Assembly (NCBI GenBank): GCA_018267095.1
Contig: JAFDZC010000005.1
Coordinates: 186,001-250,000 of the forward strand
Reading direction: 5' to 3'
Origin: Bacteroidota bacterium
GTDB taxonomy: Bacteria; Bacteroidota; Bacteroidia; Flavobacteriales; Flavobacteriaceae
DNA length: 64,000 bases
Within the stretch, counting starts at the first letter, position 1, and every line of letters begins with the position of its first letter. Position numbers and translations under genes: made by a program. Below, piece by piece: positions 53,496 through 61,834 of the stretch. The notes beneath the pieces were generated by a model that saw only the letters and a list, made by a program, of their open reading frames with translations, was not told where the DNA came from and made no database searches.

Positions 53496-55853
53496 TTATT
53501 TTTTGACAATACGCGAAGTATTGACAACTCCGTCAACAGTTATTTTTACTAGATATACTCCTTCTTGGAAAGAAGATAAATCTAACACAGTGGTTGGGTT
53601 TTGAGGTTGTGTAAACAGAACTTGTTGTCCTAATAGATTGAATACAGCAACATTTTCAATTGATTTCACAGCGCTGATGTTCAGCACTGATTGAGCCGGA
53701 TTTGGATAAACCACAGCAGTTGTTGGTTCAAAACTATTGGTTGCCAATGATACAGTACTAAAATATACATTGTCAATGTATACAGTTCCCGATCCGGCAG
53801 GGTTTCCTGAGAATATCAACTGAGCAATATGGTTTCGGTTGAGCAAGCCTGTAAAGTCTGTCATTGGAATTTCATAAGTGTTCCAACCTGATAAAGTCGG
53901 TGTAAATGTCAATTCATGCTCGGTATCATCACCGCCGCCAAAAGCTGCATCGGCACCAAAATCAACCAATTTTACTCTAAAAGCAGTCATATTCGATGTC
54001 CAGACATCAACGTGAAAATAGTTCATGGTTGAAGCGTTGATTAAATTCGCTCCGGTGGTTTCAATACCCACAAAATTCAAATTTGAATACTTTTTGGTAT
54101 CATTTCCGGCAATTTGCAAATCGGTCAAATCAGCTGCCGACCATACAGTTCTCCAAGTATCCACACCCACATTGGTGTATGCATTGCTGAACATTGAAAT
54201 CACATCAGCTGCAGGAATGGTTGGTGTTGGTGCAGCCACAGTTGGTTCGTCCGGATTGACTACTGTTCCGTTATGGAAATAGACATTATCGATATAGGCA
54301 GTTCCTGAACCAGCAGGATTTCCTGAGAAAATCAATTGAGCTATGTGGTTGCGGTTGATTAAACCAACAAAATCAACCATCGGAATTTCATAACTGTTCC
54401 AACCTGATAAAGTTGGTGTGAATGACAATTCATGCTCTGTATCATCACCGCCACCAAAAGCAGCATCAGCACCAAAATCGACCAATTTTACTCTAAAAGT
54501 AGTCATGTTGGGTGTCCAAACATCCACATGGAAATGAGTCATAGCCGAAGCATCGATTAGGTTTGCCCCGGTAGTTTCAATCCCTACATAATTTAAGTTG
54601 AAGTATTTTTTAGTATCGTTTCCGGCAATTTGCAAATCTGTCAAATCAGCTGCTGACCAAACGGTTCTCCAGGTATCCACAGCCACATTCGTGTATGCAT
54701 TGCTGAACATAGAAATCACATTTGCAGCAGGAACCGTTGGTGTTGGCGCAGCGGCAGTTGGCTCATCTGGGTTAACTACAGTTCCGTTGTGGAAATAAAC
54801 GTTATCAATGTAAGCAGTTCCTGAACCAGCCGGGTTTCCTGAGAAGATCAACTGAGCAATGTGGTTGCGATTGAGTAGACCAGCAAAATCTGCCATCGGA
54901 ATTTCATAACTGTTCCAACCCGATAAGGTTGGTGTAAATGACAATTCATGCTCGGTATCATCACCGCCACCAAAAGCAGCGTCCGCTCCAAAATCAACCA
55001 ATTTCACTCTAAAAGTAGTCATATTGGGCGTCCAAACATCTACATGAAAATGGGTCATAGCCGATGCATCGATTAAATTTGCACCGGTGGTTTCAATACC
55101 CACAAAATTTAAGTTTGAATATTTTTTGGTATCGTTTCCGGCAATTTGTAAATCCGTCAAATCCGCCGCCGACCAAACGGTTCTCCAAGTATCCACACCA
55201 ACATTGGTGTAAGCATTACTAAACATTGAAATCACATTGGCAGCTGCAACCGTTGGTGTTGGTGCTGCGACGGTTGGATCAGAAGATGAAGAAGATTGCG
55301 GCAAAAAGCGAATGTTGTCAAAATAACAAGTGTTATCGGTTGTTCTTCCGCTTTGTGCATCGATGAAAATAATGATTTGGTCAATTCCGGTTGATTCAGG
55401 TTGCCCAATTTTACTTGAAAAATCAAAAGTCAATTCTTCCCACTGATTCACCAAAGTATTCGCCACATTAATTTCACCGGTAGAAGCCCCACTTGGGGTA
55501 GCGAACTTGATACCTACATTACTGATAACAGGTTTCCAAACCAAAATTTTAACAATACAGTTAGCAGCAGTCAAGTTGAAAGTTCCTAGTGGAGATCCAT
55601 GAGCAGATTCGGTTCCTGCATAGAATGGAGCTCCGACCACAGGTGTGTAGCCTGCAACAGTAGCAGAAGTATTGGCACCGGTAGCATCTGGATTTGGTAT
55701 AATGAGTAAGGGCGGACAAGGTGTACTTGGATTTTCAAAGGTGTTCCAAGTCCATGAGGCTCCATTCCCTCCTGCCTCAAAATCAATTGGGTTGGTCTGT
55801 GCGAAACCTAATGAACCCATCATTAGCAACACAAAGAAGGTAATTTTTTTCAT
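53496..55853 (-). CDS. T9SS type A exported protein with three tandem glycan-binding-like modules
   Basis: 785 residues. Signal peptide to about residue 19 (GFAQTNP). An N-terminal beta-sandwich (about 20-185; ends CYFDNIRFLP) resembles a carbohydrate-binding domain. Three modules of 172 residues follow, each opening APTPT, containing FGADAAFGGGDDTEHEL and closing with AYIDNVYFHNG or a variant. The last ~75 residues are the T9SS type A sorting domain (VVYPNPAQSVLNISAV ... SRIVKK). No catalytic motif is visible. The modules match those of the surface lipoprotein at 45199. It likely binds glucan outside the cell. Its gene has its own promoter region with a candidate operator site and ends in a terminator. 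Confidence 0.85.
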   Translation of the reverse strand: MKKITFFVLLMMGSLGFAQTNPIDFEAGGNGASWTWNTFENPSTPCPPLLIIPNPDATGANTSATVAGYTPVVGAPFYAGTESAHGSPLGTFNLTAANCIVKILVWKPVISNVGIKFATPSGASTGEINVANTLVNQWEELTFDFSSKIGQPESTGIDQIIIFIDAQSGRTTDNTCYFDNIRFLPQSSSSSDPTVAAPTPTVAAANVISMFSNAYTNVGVDTWRTVWSAADLTDLQIAGNDTKKYSNLNFVGIETTGANLIDASAMTHFHVDVWTPNMTTFRVKLVDFGADAAFGGGDDTEHELSFTPTLSGWNSYEIPMADFAGLLNRNHIAQLIFSGNPAGSGTAYIDNVYFHNGTVVNPDEPTAAAPTPTVPAANVISMFSNAYTNVAVDTWRTVWSAADLTDLQIAGNDTKKYFNLNYVGIETTGANLIDASAMTHFHVDVWTPNMTTFRVKLVDFGADAAFGGGDDTEHELSFTPTLSGWNSYEIPMVDFVGLINRNHIAQLIFSGNPAGSGTAYIDNVYFHNGTVVNPDEPTVAAPTPTIPAADVISMFSNAYTNVGVDTWRTVWSAADLTDLQIAGNDTKKYSNLNFVGIETTGANLINASTMNYFHVDVWTSNMTAFRVKLVDFGADAAFGGGDDTEHELTFTPTLSGWNTYEIPMTDFTGLLNRNHIAQLIFSGNPAGSGTVYIDNVYFSTVSLATNSFEPTTAVVYPNPAQSVLNISAVKSIENVAVFNLLGQQVLFTQPQNPTTVLDLSSFQEGVYLVKITVDGVVNTSRIVKK
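53730..55277. repeat. Three tandem 516-bp coding repeats
   Basis: Matching landmarks (ac[ag]tt[ag]tc after the codons for the module end) lie at 53767, 54283 and 54799, exactly 516 bp (172 codons) apart. The copies are near-identical over long stretches in nucleotide sequence, not just protein, which points to recent duplication or gene conversion. Outer boundaries are approximate. Confidence 0.85.
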
Positions 55854-55878
55854 GATGTTTATCGTTTAAGAGTTTTAT

Positions 55879-55936
55879 CAAATGTAACAAGGATGCATCG
55901 TCGATAAATTTCAAGTCGATATATAAAAACTATACA
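55879..55936 (-). promoter_or_regulatory. Activator-type promoter of the T9SS module gene
   Basis: On the minus strand TACATTTG (55879-55886) matches TAnnTTTG, 26 bases before the start codon, but no TTG lies at the proper -33 distance. AACTATACA (55928-55936), the same 9-mer as upstream of the porin-fusion operon, lies about 42 bp further up, where an activator would bind. Confidence 0.55.
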
Positions 55937-56256
55937 GTTTAAAATATAAAAATGAAGCCCGTTTACAATTATAAAAACCTGAATTACTTATGTTTAAAAC
56001 AAAAAAACAAAAGAAACATTCGAGTTTTATTTGACCTTGAAAAACAAAATGTTGTGGTAATGTAGAGGTGAACTATTACGTTTTCGTAATTAAAGCTTTT
56101 AATCGACTAGATCCAAGAACATCTTTTTAATCATTTAGCCACCAATTTTAATGCTTTACTCAATAATCAAAACTTGGTAGGCAATTCAAAATCATTTTGT
56201 CTGAAAATAACATTTGATTAACCACGCGTTTCGATTCTGATTCCGGTTCAATTATT

Positions 56257-56264
56257 TATCTTTG
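56257..56264 (+). promoter_or_regulatory. -7 box of the uvrA promoter
   Basis: TATCTTTG matches TAnnTTTG and sits 17 bases before the uvrA ATG. The -33 region (about 56235) is a weak TTC instead of TTG. Confidence 0.6.
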
Positions 56265-56281
56265 CGCACATTTATTTTGCC

Positions 56282-59071
56282 ATGAAAACAGTCGATTTTT
56301 CCAAGCTAGAACCCAAAAAAAACATCTTGATTAAAGGCGCACAGATGCACAACCTCAAAAATTTAGATGTGGCCATCCCGCGCAACAAATTAGTGGTGAT
56401 TACCGGACTCTCAGGTTCAGGAAAATCATCGTTGGCTTTTGATACACTTTATGCCGAAGGACAAAGACGCTATGTTGAAAGTTTATCGTCGTATGCGCGT
56501 CAGTTTTTGGGCAGGTTGGACAAACCCAAAGTCGAATATATCAAAGGAATCGCCCCGGCCATTGCCATCGAGCAAAAAGTAAATACCACCAATGCACGCT
56601 CAACCGTTGGAACAACCACTGAAATTTACGATTATCTCAAATTGTTGTTCGCCCGAATTGGTAAAACCTACTCACCTATTTCGGGTCAAGAAGTCAAGAA
56701 GAATTCTGTTTCAGATGTAGTGGATGCGGTAAAAAGTTTTGAGCTTGGCAGCAAATGGTTGCTCATAGCGCCGATTGAATTAGAAAAAGACCGCAAACTC
56801 GAAGATAAACTCAAAGTCTTGATGCAACAAGGTTTTGCCCGTATTTTATCAAAAGGTGAAATGTTGCGCTTGGATGAAATTGATTTGACTGCTGTAGCCA
56901 ACAAAGAGCTTTACTTGGTGGTTGATCGAATTGTTGTAAAAGACGAAGAAGAATTTTACAACCGATTGTCAGATGCGGTGCAAACAGCTTTTTATGAAGG
57001 CAAAGGATTTTGTGAACTCCGCGCTTTAGAATCCGACCAAAGACTAGTTTTCAGCCATAATTTTGAACTCGACGGAATGAGTTTTCTCGAGCCGAATATT
57101 CACTTATTTAGCTTTAACAATCCGTATGGTGCTTGTCGGGTTTGTGAAGGTTACGGAAACATCATCGGCATTGATCCGGATTTGGTGGTACCCAACACAG
57201 CTTTGTCTATATATGAAAATGCTATTTATCCTTGGCGCGGCGAAAGTATGAGTTGGTACCGCGATCAATTGGTAAATTCAGCTTATAAGTTTGATTTTCC
57301 GATTCACAAACCCTATTTTGAACTCAGTCAGGCGCAAAAAGAATTGCTATGGACTGGCAATAGTTTTTTTCAAGGTTTGAATGATTTTTTTCAAGAACTC
57401 GAAGAGAAAAACTACAAAATTCAAAACCGCGTAATGCTGTCGCGCTATCGCGGCAAAACCACTTGTCATGCGTGCAAAGGCCGAAGATTAAGACCAGAAG
57501 CTTCGTATGTAAAAGTCGGTGGGCAAACCATCTCAAATTTGGTTGACTTGCCCATCAAACAATTGATTACTTTTTTTAATGAGCTTGAATTGTCTGATTA
57601 CGATCAAAAAATTGCCAAGCGATTATTGGTCGAAATCAACAACCGCTTGAAATTCTTATCCGAAGTTGGTCTTGAATATCTGACGCTCAACCGAAATTCA
57701 GCTACGCTTTCAGGCGGCGAATCGCAGCGCATTAACTTGGCCACTTCACTCGGCAGCAGTTTGGTAGGTTCGATGTATATTTTGGACGAACCCAGCATCG
57801 GTCTTCATCCGAAAGATACCGAACGCCTCATTCATGTGCTTTTGTCGTTGCGCGATTTGGGCAATACCGTTTTGGTGGTAGAACACGACGAAGACATTAT
57901 GAAAGCCGCTGATATGATTATTGATATTGGCCCTGAAGCCGGAACTTTTGGCGGAAAATTAGTCGCACAAGGCACCTATGCAGAAATCCTAAAATCTGAT
58001 TCGCTTACCTCGCAATATCTAAACGGACAACAAAAAATATCGGTGCCCAGAAGTCGCAGAAAATCGAATAGTTACATCGACATTTTAGGGGCACGTGAGA
58101 ACAACTTACAAAACATCGACGTGCGTTTTCCGCTTGAAATGCTCACAGTGATTACCGGCGTTTCAGGAAGCGGCAAAAGTACACTTGTCAAAAAGATTTT
58201 GTATCCGGCCATACAACGCAAACTGGAAGGTGTAGGTGATAAAGCCGGGCAATTCAGTGATATGCAAGGGTATTATCACAAAATCCATCATATTGAATAT
58301 GTAGATCAGAATCCAATCGGAAGAAGTTCGCGCTCGAATCCGGTAACATACATCAAAGCTTATGATGATATTCGCGATTTGTTTTCAAAAGAAAAACTCT
58401 CTAAAATTCGCGGATATCAGCCCAAGCATTTCTCGTTTAATGTGGATGGCGGAAGATGTGAAACTTGCAGTGGTGAAGGAACCATTAACGTTGAGATGGT
58501 ATTTATGGCCGATGTTCAATTGCCTTGCGATACTTGTGGCGGAAAGCGCTTTAAAAAAGAAATTTTAGAAGTGTATTTTGAGGGCAAAAACATCGACGAC
58601 ATCTTGACGATGACTATTGATGATGCGGTTGATTTCTTTGAAGCACACAAACAAAATAAAATCGTTCAGAAACTGCAACCTTTGCGCGATGTTGGTTTGG
58701 GTTATGTTCAACTCGGACAATCGTCTTCTACTCTATCGGGCGGCGAAGCGCAACGCATCAAACTTGCAACGTTTTTGGTCAAAGGAAACACCAAAGAAAA
58801 AGCTTTGTTCATTTTTGACGAACCGACCACCGGATTACATTTTCACGACATCAAAAAACTTTTGGCTTCGTTTGATGCACTGATTGAAAAAGGGCATTCA
58901 ATTATTGTGATAGAGCACAACCTCGACTTGATTAAATGTGCCGATTATCTGATTGATTTAGGACCAGAAGGTGGTGAAAATGGCGGAAATTTACTCGCAG
59001 TAGGAACCCCGGAAGAAATCGTTCAGAACAAAAAATCCATTACCGGAAAATACCTCAAAGAAAAACTCTAA
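56282..59071 (+). CDS. uvrA: UvrA, excinuclease ABC subunit A
   Basis: 929 residues, near the usual UvrA length. Two ABC modules: Walker A GLSGSGKSS (first) and GVSGSGKST (second), with signatures LSGGESQRI and LSGGEAQRI and Walker B ending DEPSIGLHP and DEPTTGLHF. Zinc-binding CxxC pairs appear in CRVCEGYG, CHACKGRR, CETCSGEG and CDTCGGKR. The UvrB-interaction and insertion regions are in place. It is the damage-recognition ATPase of nucleotide excision repair. The -7 box lies just upstream. Its stop overlaps the stop of a convergent small gene by 4 bases (59068-59071). Confidence 0.97.
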   Translation: MKTVDFSKLEPKKNILIKGAQMHNLKNLDVAIPRNKLVVITGLSGSGKSSLAFDTLYAEGQRRYVESLSSYARQFLGRLDKPKVEYIKGIAPAIAIEQKVNTTNARSTVGTTTEIYDYLKLLFARIGKTYSPISGQEVKKNSVSDVVDAVKSFELGSKWLLIAPIELEKDRKLEDKLKVLMQQGFARILSKGEMLRLDEIDLTAVANKELYLVVDRIVVKDEEEFYNRLSDAVQTAFYEGKGFCELRALESDQRLVFSHNFELDGMSFLEPNIHLFSFNNPYGACRVCEGYGNIIGIDPDLVVPNTALSIYENAIYPWRGESMSWYRDQLVNSAYKFDFPIHKPYFELSQAQKELLWTGNSFFQGLNDFFQELEEKNYKIQNRVMLSRYRGKTTCHACKGRRLRPEASYVKVGGQTISNLVDLPIKQLITFFNELELSDYDQKIAKRLLVEINNRLKFLSEVGLEYLTLNRNSATLSGGESQRINLATSLGSSLVGSMYILDEPSIGLHPKDTERLIHVLLSLRDLGNTVLVVEHDEDIMKAADMIIDIGPEAGTFGGKLVAQGTYAEILKSDSLTSQYLNGQQKISVPRSRRKSNSYIDILGARENNLQNIDVRFPLEMLTVITGVSGSGKSTLVKKILYPAIQRKLEGVGDKAGQFSDMQGYYHKIHHIEYVDQNPIGRSSRSNPVTYIKAYDDIRDLFSKEKLSKIRGYQPKHFSFNVDGGRCETCSGEGTINVEMVFMADVQLPCDTCGGKRFKKEILEVYFEGKNIDDILTMTIDDAVDFFEAHKQNKIVQKLQPLRDVGLGYVQLGQSSSTLSGGEAQRIKLATFLVKGNTKEKALFIFDEPTTGLHFHDIKKLLASFDALIEKGHSIIVIEHNLDLIKCADYLIDLGPEGGENGGNLLAVGTPEEIVQNKKSITGKYLKEKL

Positions 59072-59538
59072 TCGCCTGGTTGCGGAACATCAAGAGCATC
59101 TTCAGCAAAATAAAGGTTGAAAACAAAGATTTTCACGTAACGGGTTTCGTTGCTCTCGAATGAATAGGTAATTTTTTTGGCCTTTGGGTCAAGCGATAGT
59201 TTTCCGCGGGCATTTTTGGAACGCAAAATCCAAGTGGCAACTCCATTCTCGTCTTGAGAATAATTGACAATTGAACCGTGATATAATCGCGTTTTGCCTT
59301 CATCTGTAAGTGCTATGACAATATATCCGTTGCTTTTGGTATTGATTTCACGAATGTCAATTACCGAACTTTCATACTCGGTATCTTTCAAATCATAAGC
59401 ATCTCTTTCTTGATTCCAAACGTAAAACAAACGGCTGTCGGAATTGAAACGCCGTTGCTCGTTGACTTTGGTGGGGGTGGTTTGAGCTATTCCGAAAACA
59501 GTTGTCAAAAGAAAAACAATGCGCAAGATATACTTCAT
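59068..59538 (-). CDS. Exported hypothetical protein convergent with uvrA
   Basis: 156 residues. Signal peptide to about residue 18 (TTVFGIAQ). The mature domain is small and beta-rich (RRFNSDSRLFYVWNQERDAYDLKDTEYESS, YIVIALTDEGKTRLYHG, KITYSFESNETRYVKIFVFNLYF), resembling a lipocalin-like or calycin-type fold at most. No family is recognised. It is periplasmic or surface-exposed. The convergent overlap with uvrA means the two transcripts share their 3' ends. Confidence 0.65.
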   Translation of the reverse strand: MKYILRIVFLLTTVFGIAQTTPTKVNEQRRFNSDSRLFYVWNQERDAYDLKDTEYESSVIDIREINTKSNGYIVIALTDEGKTRLYHGSIVNYSQDENGVATWILRSKNARGKLSLDPKAKKITYSFESNETRYVKIFVFNLYFAEDALDVPQPGD

Positions 59539-59697
59539 GGGGTAGAAAAATTTTCGCCAAAAATATAAAATTTGATTGAATAGGAATGAGTTTGAGAAAA
59601 AAATCCTGGCACTGGTAAAAATCTATCTTTCTGAAAATCTGAAACATAAAACCATCCGCGCTTTATTTTAGTTTTCTCTCATCATTTTTGGCACACC

Positions 59698-59719
59698 CCT
59701 TGTAAATCGCTCTACAAGG
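59698..59719. promoter_or_regulatory. Inverted repeat upstream of the 59758 gene
   Basis: CCTTGTA (59698-59704) and TACAAGG (59713-59719) are perfect inverted arms with an 8-base spacer, 38 bases before the ATG of the next gene. It could be an operator or a 5' leader hairpin. No typical -7 box was found nearby. Confidence 0.45.
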
Positions 59720-59757
59720 CCGAAATGAGTTTGGCCATCACTTTAAATAGATGCCTT

Positions 59758-60300
59758 ATGAAAACAATTACTCTTTTAACCGCTGTTGTTTGGTTGACCG
59801 GAGCAACAGCCATCGCATCAAACCATCGTTCTTTGACATTTGACAAGCACAACTTTGACGAGCCAATTTCGTTTACCGAACGAGGCGTTACGTTTTACAT
59901 TTTTACCGACGGCGGTTTTGATTTCAGCACCACGCCGATAACGAGTTCTGAGGTTCTTTATCGCAACGGACGCCGTCATACAGAACCACAAGGCATCCGC
60001 ATTACCCGAGATGCACAAGGAAGAATTCGAAGCATAGGTTCGGTTTTTATGAACTACGATGCACAAGATCGAATTAAGAGAATTGGCAGTGTTTTTATGA
60101 ATTACAATCGATATGCCTTGAGTCAAGTAGGCGGTTTAAAAATTTTGTACAACCGCAAAGGTGAAATCATAAAATTACTTGGTTCTGTAAAAGGATGTCA
60201 AAACTGGTACAATAGTTGTAATGACGATTATGACGGTCATTTTAATGAGCACCAAATGCACACCGGAACTTATTACAGAACCGGAAAAGAAAATGAATAG
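59758..60300 (+). CDS. Exported protein with internal GSVFMNY repeats
   Basis: 180 residues from the ATG at 59758; an earlier in-frame ATG (59725) lacks a signal-like start. Signal peptide to about residue 20 (LTGATAIAS). The central part has near-duplicate units GRIRSIGSVFMNYDAQD / DRIKRIGSVFMNYNRYA followed by VGGLKILYNRKGEIIKLLGSV, a short beta-hairpin repeat with RHS-like flavour. The C-terminus is hydrophilic and rich in His, Asn and Tyr. I remember similar small flavobacterial proteins without known function. The upstream leader contains an inverted repeat. Confidence 0.6.
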   Translation: MKTITLLTAVVWLTGATAIASNHRSLTFDKHNFDEPISFTERGVTFYIFTDGGFDFSTTPITSSEVLYRNGRRHTEPQGIRITRDAQGRIRSIGSVFMNYDAQDRIKRIGSVFMNYNRYALSQVGGLKILYNRKGEIIKLLGSVKGCQNWYNSCNDDYDGHFNEHQMHTGTYYRTGKENE

Positions 60301-60321
60301 TTAAAAATTGGGTTATTGATT

Positions 60322-60356
60322 AAATCCCGCTAATGAAAGTTGGCGGGATTTTTTTA
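60322..60356. terminator. Terminator after the 59758 gene
   Basis: AAATCCCGC (60322-60330) pairs with GCGGGATTT (60343-60351), followed by a U-run on the plus strand. It lies between two convergent genes; the minus-strand side has only a short A/T tail. Confidence 0.88.
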
Positions 60357-60360
60357 TGTC

Positions 60361-61824
60361 TTATTTGAAAAACTGAGTGGTTTTGTGGTCAATCAGATTG
60401 TTGATTTCGCTGGAAACTCGCCAACGATAATTCAGAAAAACATATATCGGTACAATCAATGCCGACTTGGCGATGATGTTCAAAATCGGATGAAAATTAA
60501 AATCCCAAAAATAAAACATCAAAAAAACCAAAGTCATAATGGCAAATGATTTTAGTGTATTAACCGTAAATGGAAACAAACCCATCTTGCGCACCACAAA
60601 CCAAAGCTTAATCGTATTATACACACAAACCGAAATAAGTGTTGCCCAGGCTGCGCCTTCAATTCCATAAGGCGGTATCAAGAGCATATTAAGCCCGATC
60701 ATCATAAAGACAAGTAATAATCCGAACATCAAAACCCAACGATAATATTTTGTATTCAGAATAATCGCGTTGTTATTGCCCAATATCACATCGTAGAATT
60801 TTGATAATCCAATGACAAAAACTACAGTGATTCCGCCACTGTAATCAGCTGGAATGAGCTGATAAATCTGACGAATGTTCAGAAAAATTCCCAACATCAC
60901 CAATCCGCCAAAAACTTGCAAGGTGATGGCACTTTTTTGATACAAATCTTGCAATTCGTCGTGCTTATTTTCGCCAATGAGTTTGGCGGTAATCGGATAA
61001 ATAATCTGCAACATCGCTCGGCTCGGAACCGCAATCACGGTCGCAATAAAAATGGCTACAGAGTAGAGCGCATTACTGCTGATATCGCGATAGGCCGGAA
61101 TCATCACTTTATCAAAATCCATAAGCAAAACAGCAACTCCACCCGAAAGAATAATAAAAAACGAATAGCCGAAAATTTCCCTGCTATTATGCGGTAATCT
61201 AAACTGCAAACGCGGAGTTTTGACATACATGGCATAAGCTTTCATGACCAAAAATTGTGCGAGATAAGCAACCACTAAACCATAAATAAATCCGTTTTTG
61301 GTCAACCAATCGAAATGCACCGAAAACAACATACCCATCACTACCAACCGAACCAAAACTTCACTGATGAAATTGCCCAAAACCGATTGCATATGTACTT
61401 TGACCCAAGCGTAATAAATCTCAAAATAGCCCATACAGATACCAATAATCGGAATGAGCCAGAAAAAAGGTTTAATCGCAGGATTTTCTTGAATTACCCA
61501 ATAAGCAATGTGGTCATAAAAAGTATAGAAAACAATGAGCAGCGGAACAATCAAAAGTAGCGGCATCCAAAGCATAAAACTCAAAAAAGTCTCGCGCTGA
61601 TGTTCCTCTTTACAATTCGAATAAAACCGAATCAGAGTACTGTGCACCCCAAAAGCCATTAGCGGCATCATGATGTTTGAAGCCGACAATATAAAGGCAA
61701 CCATACCGTAATGTGTTTTGCCTAAAAAATGCGTGTAGAAAAAAAGGGCATTCACCGCACCGATGCCAAAACCCAGAAAAGTAATGATGGTATTTTTAAT
61801 CGATTGACTTTGAACAATGCCCAT
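60361..61824 (-). CDS. Polysaccharide flippase (Wzx/MATE-like)
   Basis: 487 residues with about 12-14 hydrophobic spans over the whole length and a short basic C-terminus. The pattern KNTIITFLGFGIGAVNALFFYTHFLGKTHYGMVAFI at the start fits the polysaccharide-biosynthesis/oligosaccharide flippase (MOP superfamily) group. Such proteins flip lipid-linked sugars across the inner membrane. It lies 10 bases downstream of a glycosyltransferase gene, in line with a surface polysaccharide operon. Confidence 0.85.
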   Translation of the reverse strand: MGIVQSQSIKNTIITFLGFGIGAVNALFFYTHFLGKTHYGMVAFILSASNIMMPLMAFGVHSTLIRFYSNCKEEHQRETFLSFMLWMPLLLIVPLLIVFYTFYDHIAYWVIQENPAIKPFFWLIPIIGICMGYFEIYYAWVKVHMQSVLGNFISEVLVRLVVMGMLFSVHFDWLTKNGFIYGLVVAYLAQFLVMKAYAMYVKTPRLQFRLPHNSREIFGYSFFIILSGGVAVLLMDFDKVMIPAYRDISSNALYSVAIFIATVIAVPSRAMLQIIYPITAKLIGENKHDELQDLYQKSAITLQVFGGLVMLGIFLNIRQIYQLIPADYSGGITVVFVIGLSKFYDVILGNNNAIILNTKYYRWVLMFGLLLVFMMIGLNMLLIPPYGIEGAAWATLISVCVYNTIKLWFVVRKMGLFPFTVNTLKSFAIMTLVFLMFYFWDFNFHPILNIIAKSALIVPIYVFLNYRWRVSSEINNLIDHKTTQFFK

Positions 61825-61834
61825 ATTGAATCGA

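Larger units (their letters stand above)
55854..56281. other. Divergent intergenic region, T9SS module gene / uvrA
   Basis: This 428-base AT-rich gap holds the minus-strand promoter elements of the T9SS module gene (55879-55936) and the uvrA -7 box (56257-56264). Nothing else is recognisable in the middle; a 37-codon frame from 55952 is not convincing. Confidence 0.6.

Noticed and set aside
47107-55853. SusC or SusD homologues
   Set aside because: No TonB-dependent plug domain or SusD-type helical repeat protein is present; the barrel belongs to the glycosidase fusion and the lipoprotein is beta-rich.
55952-56065. 37-codon plus-strand frame in the uvrA upstream gap
   Set aside because: Lys/Asn-rich, as expected from AT-rich DNA; no promoter or conserved features.
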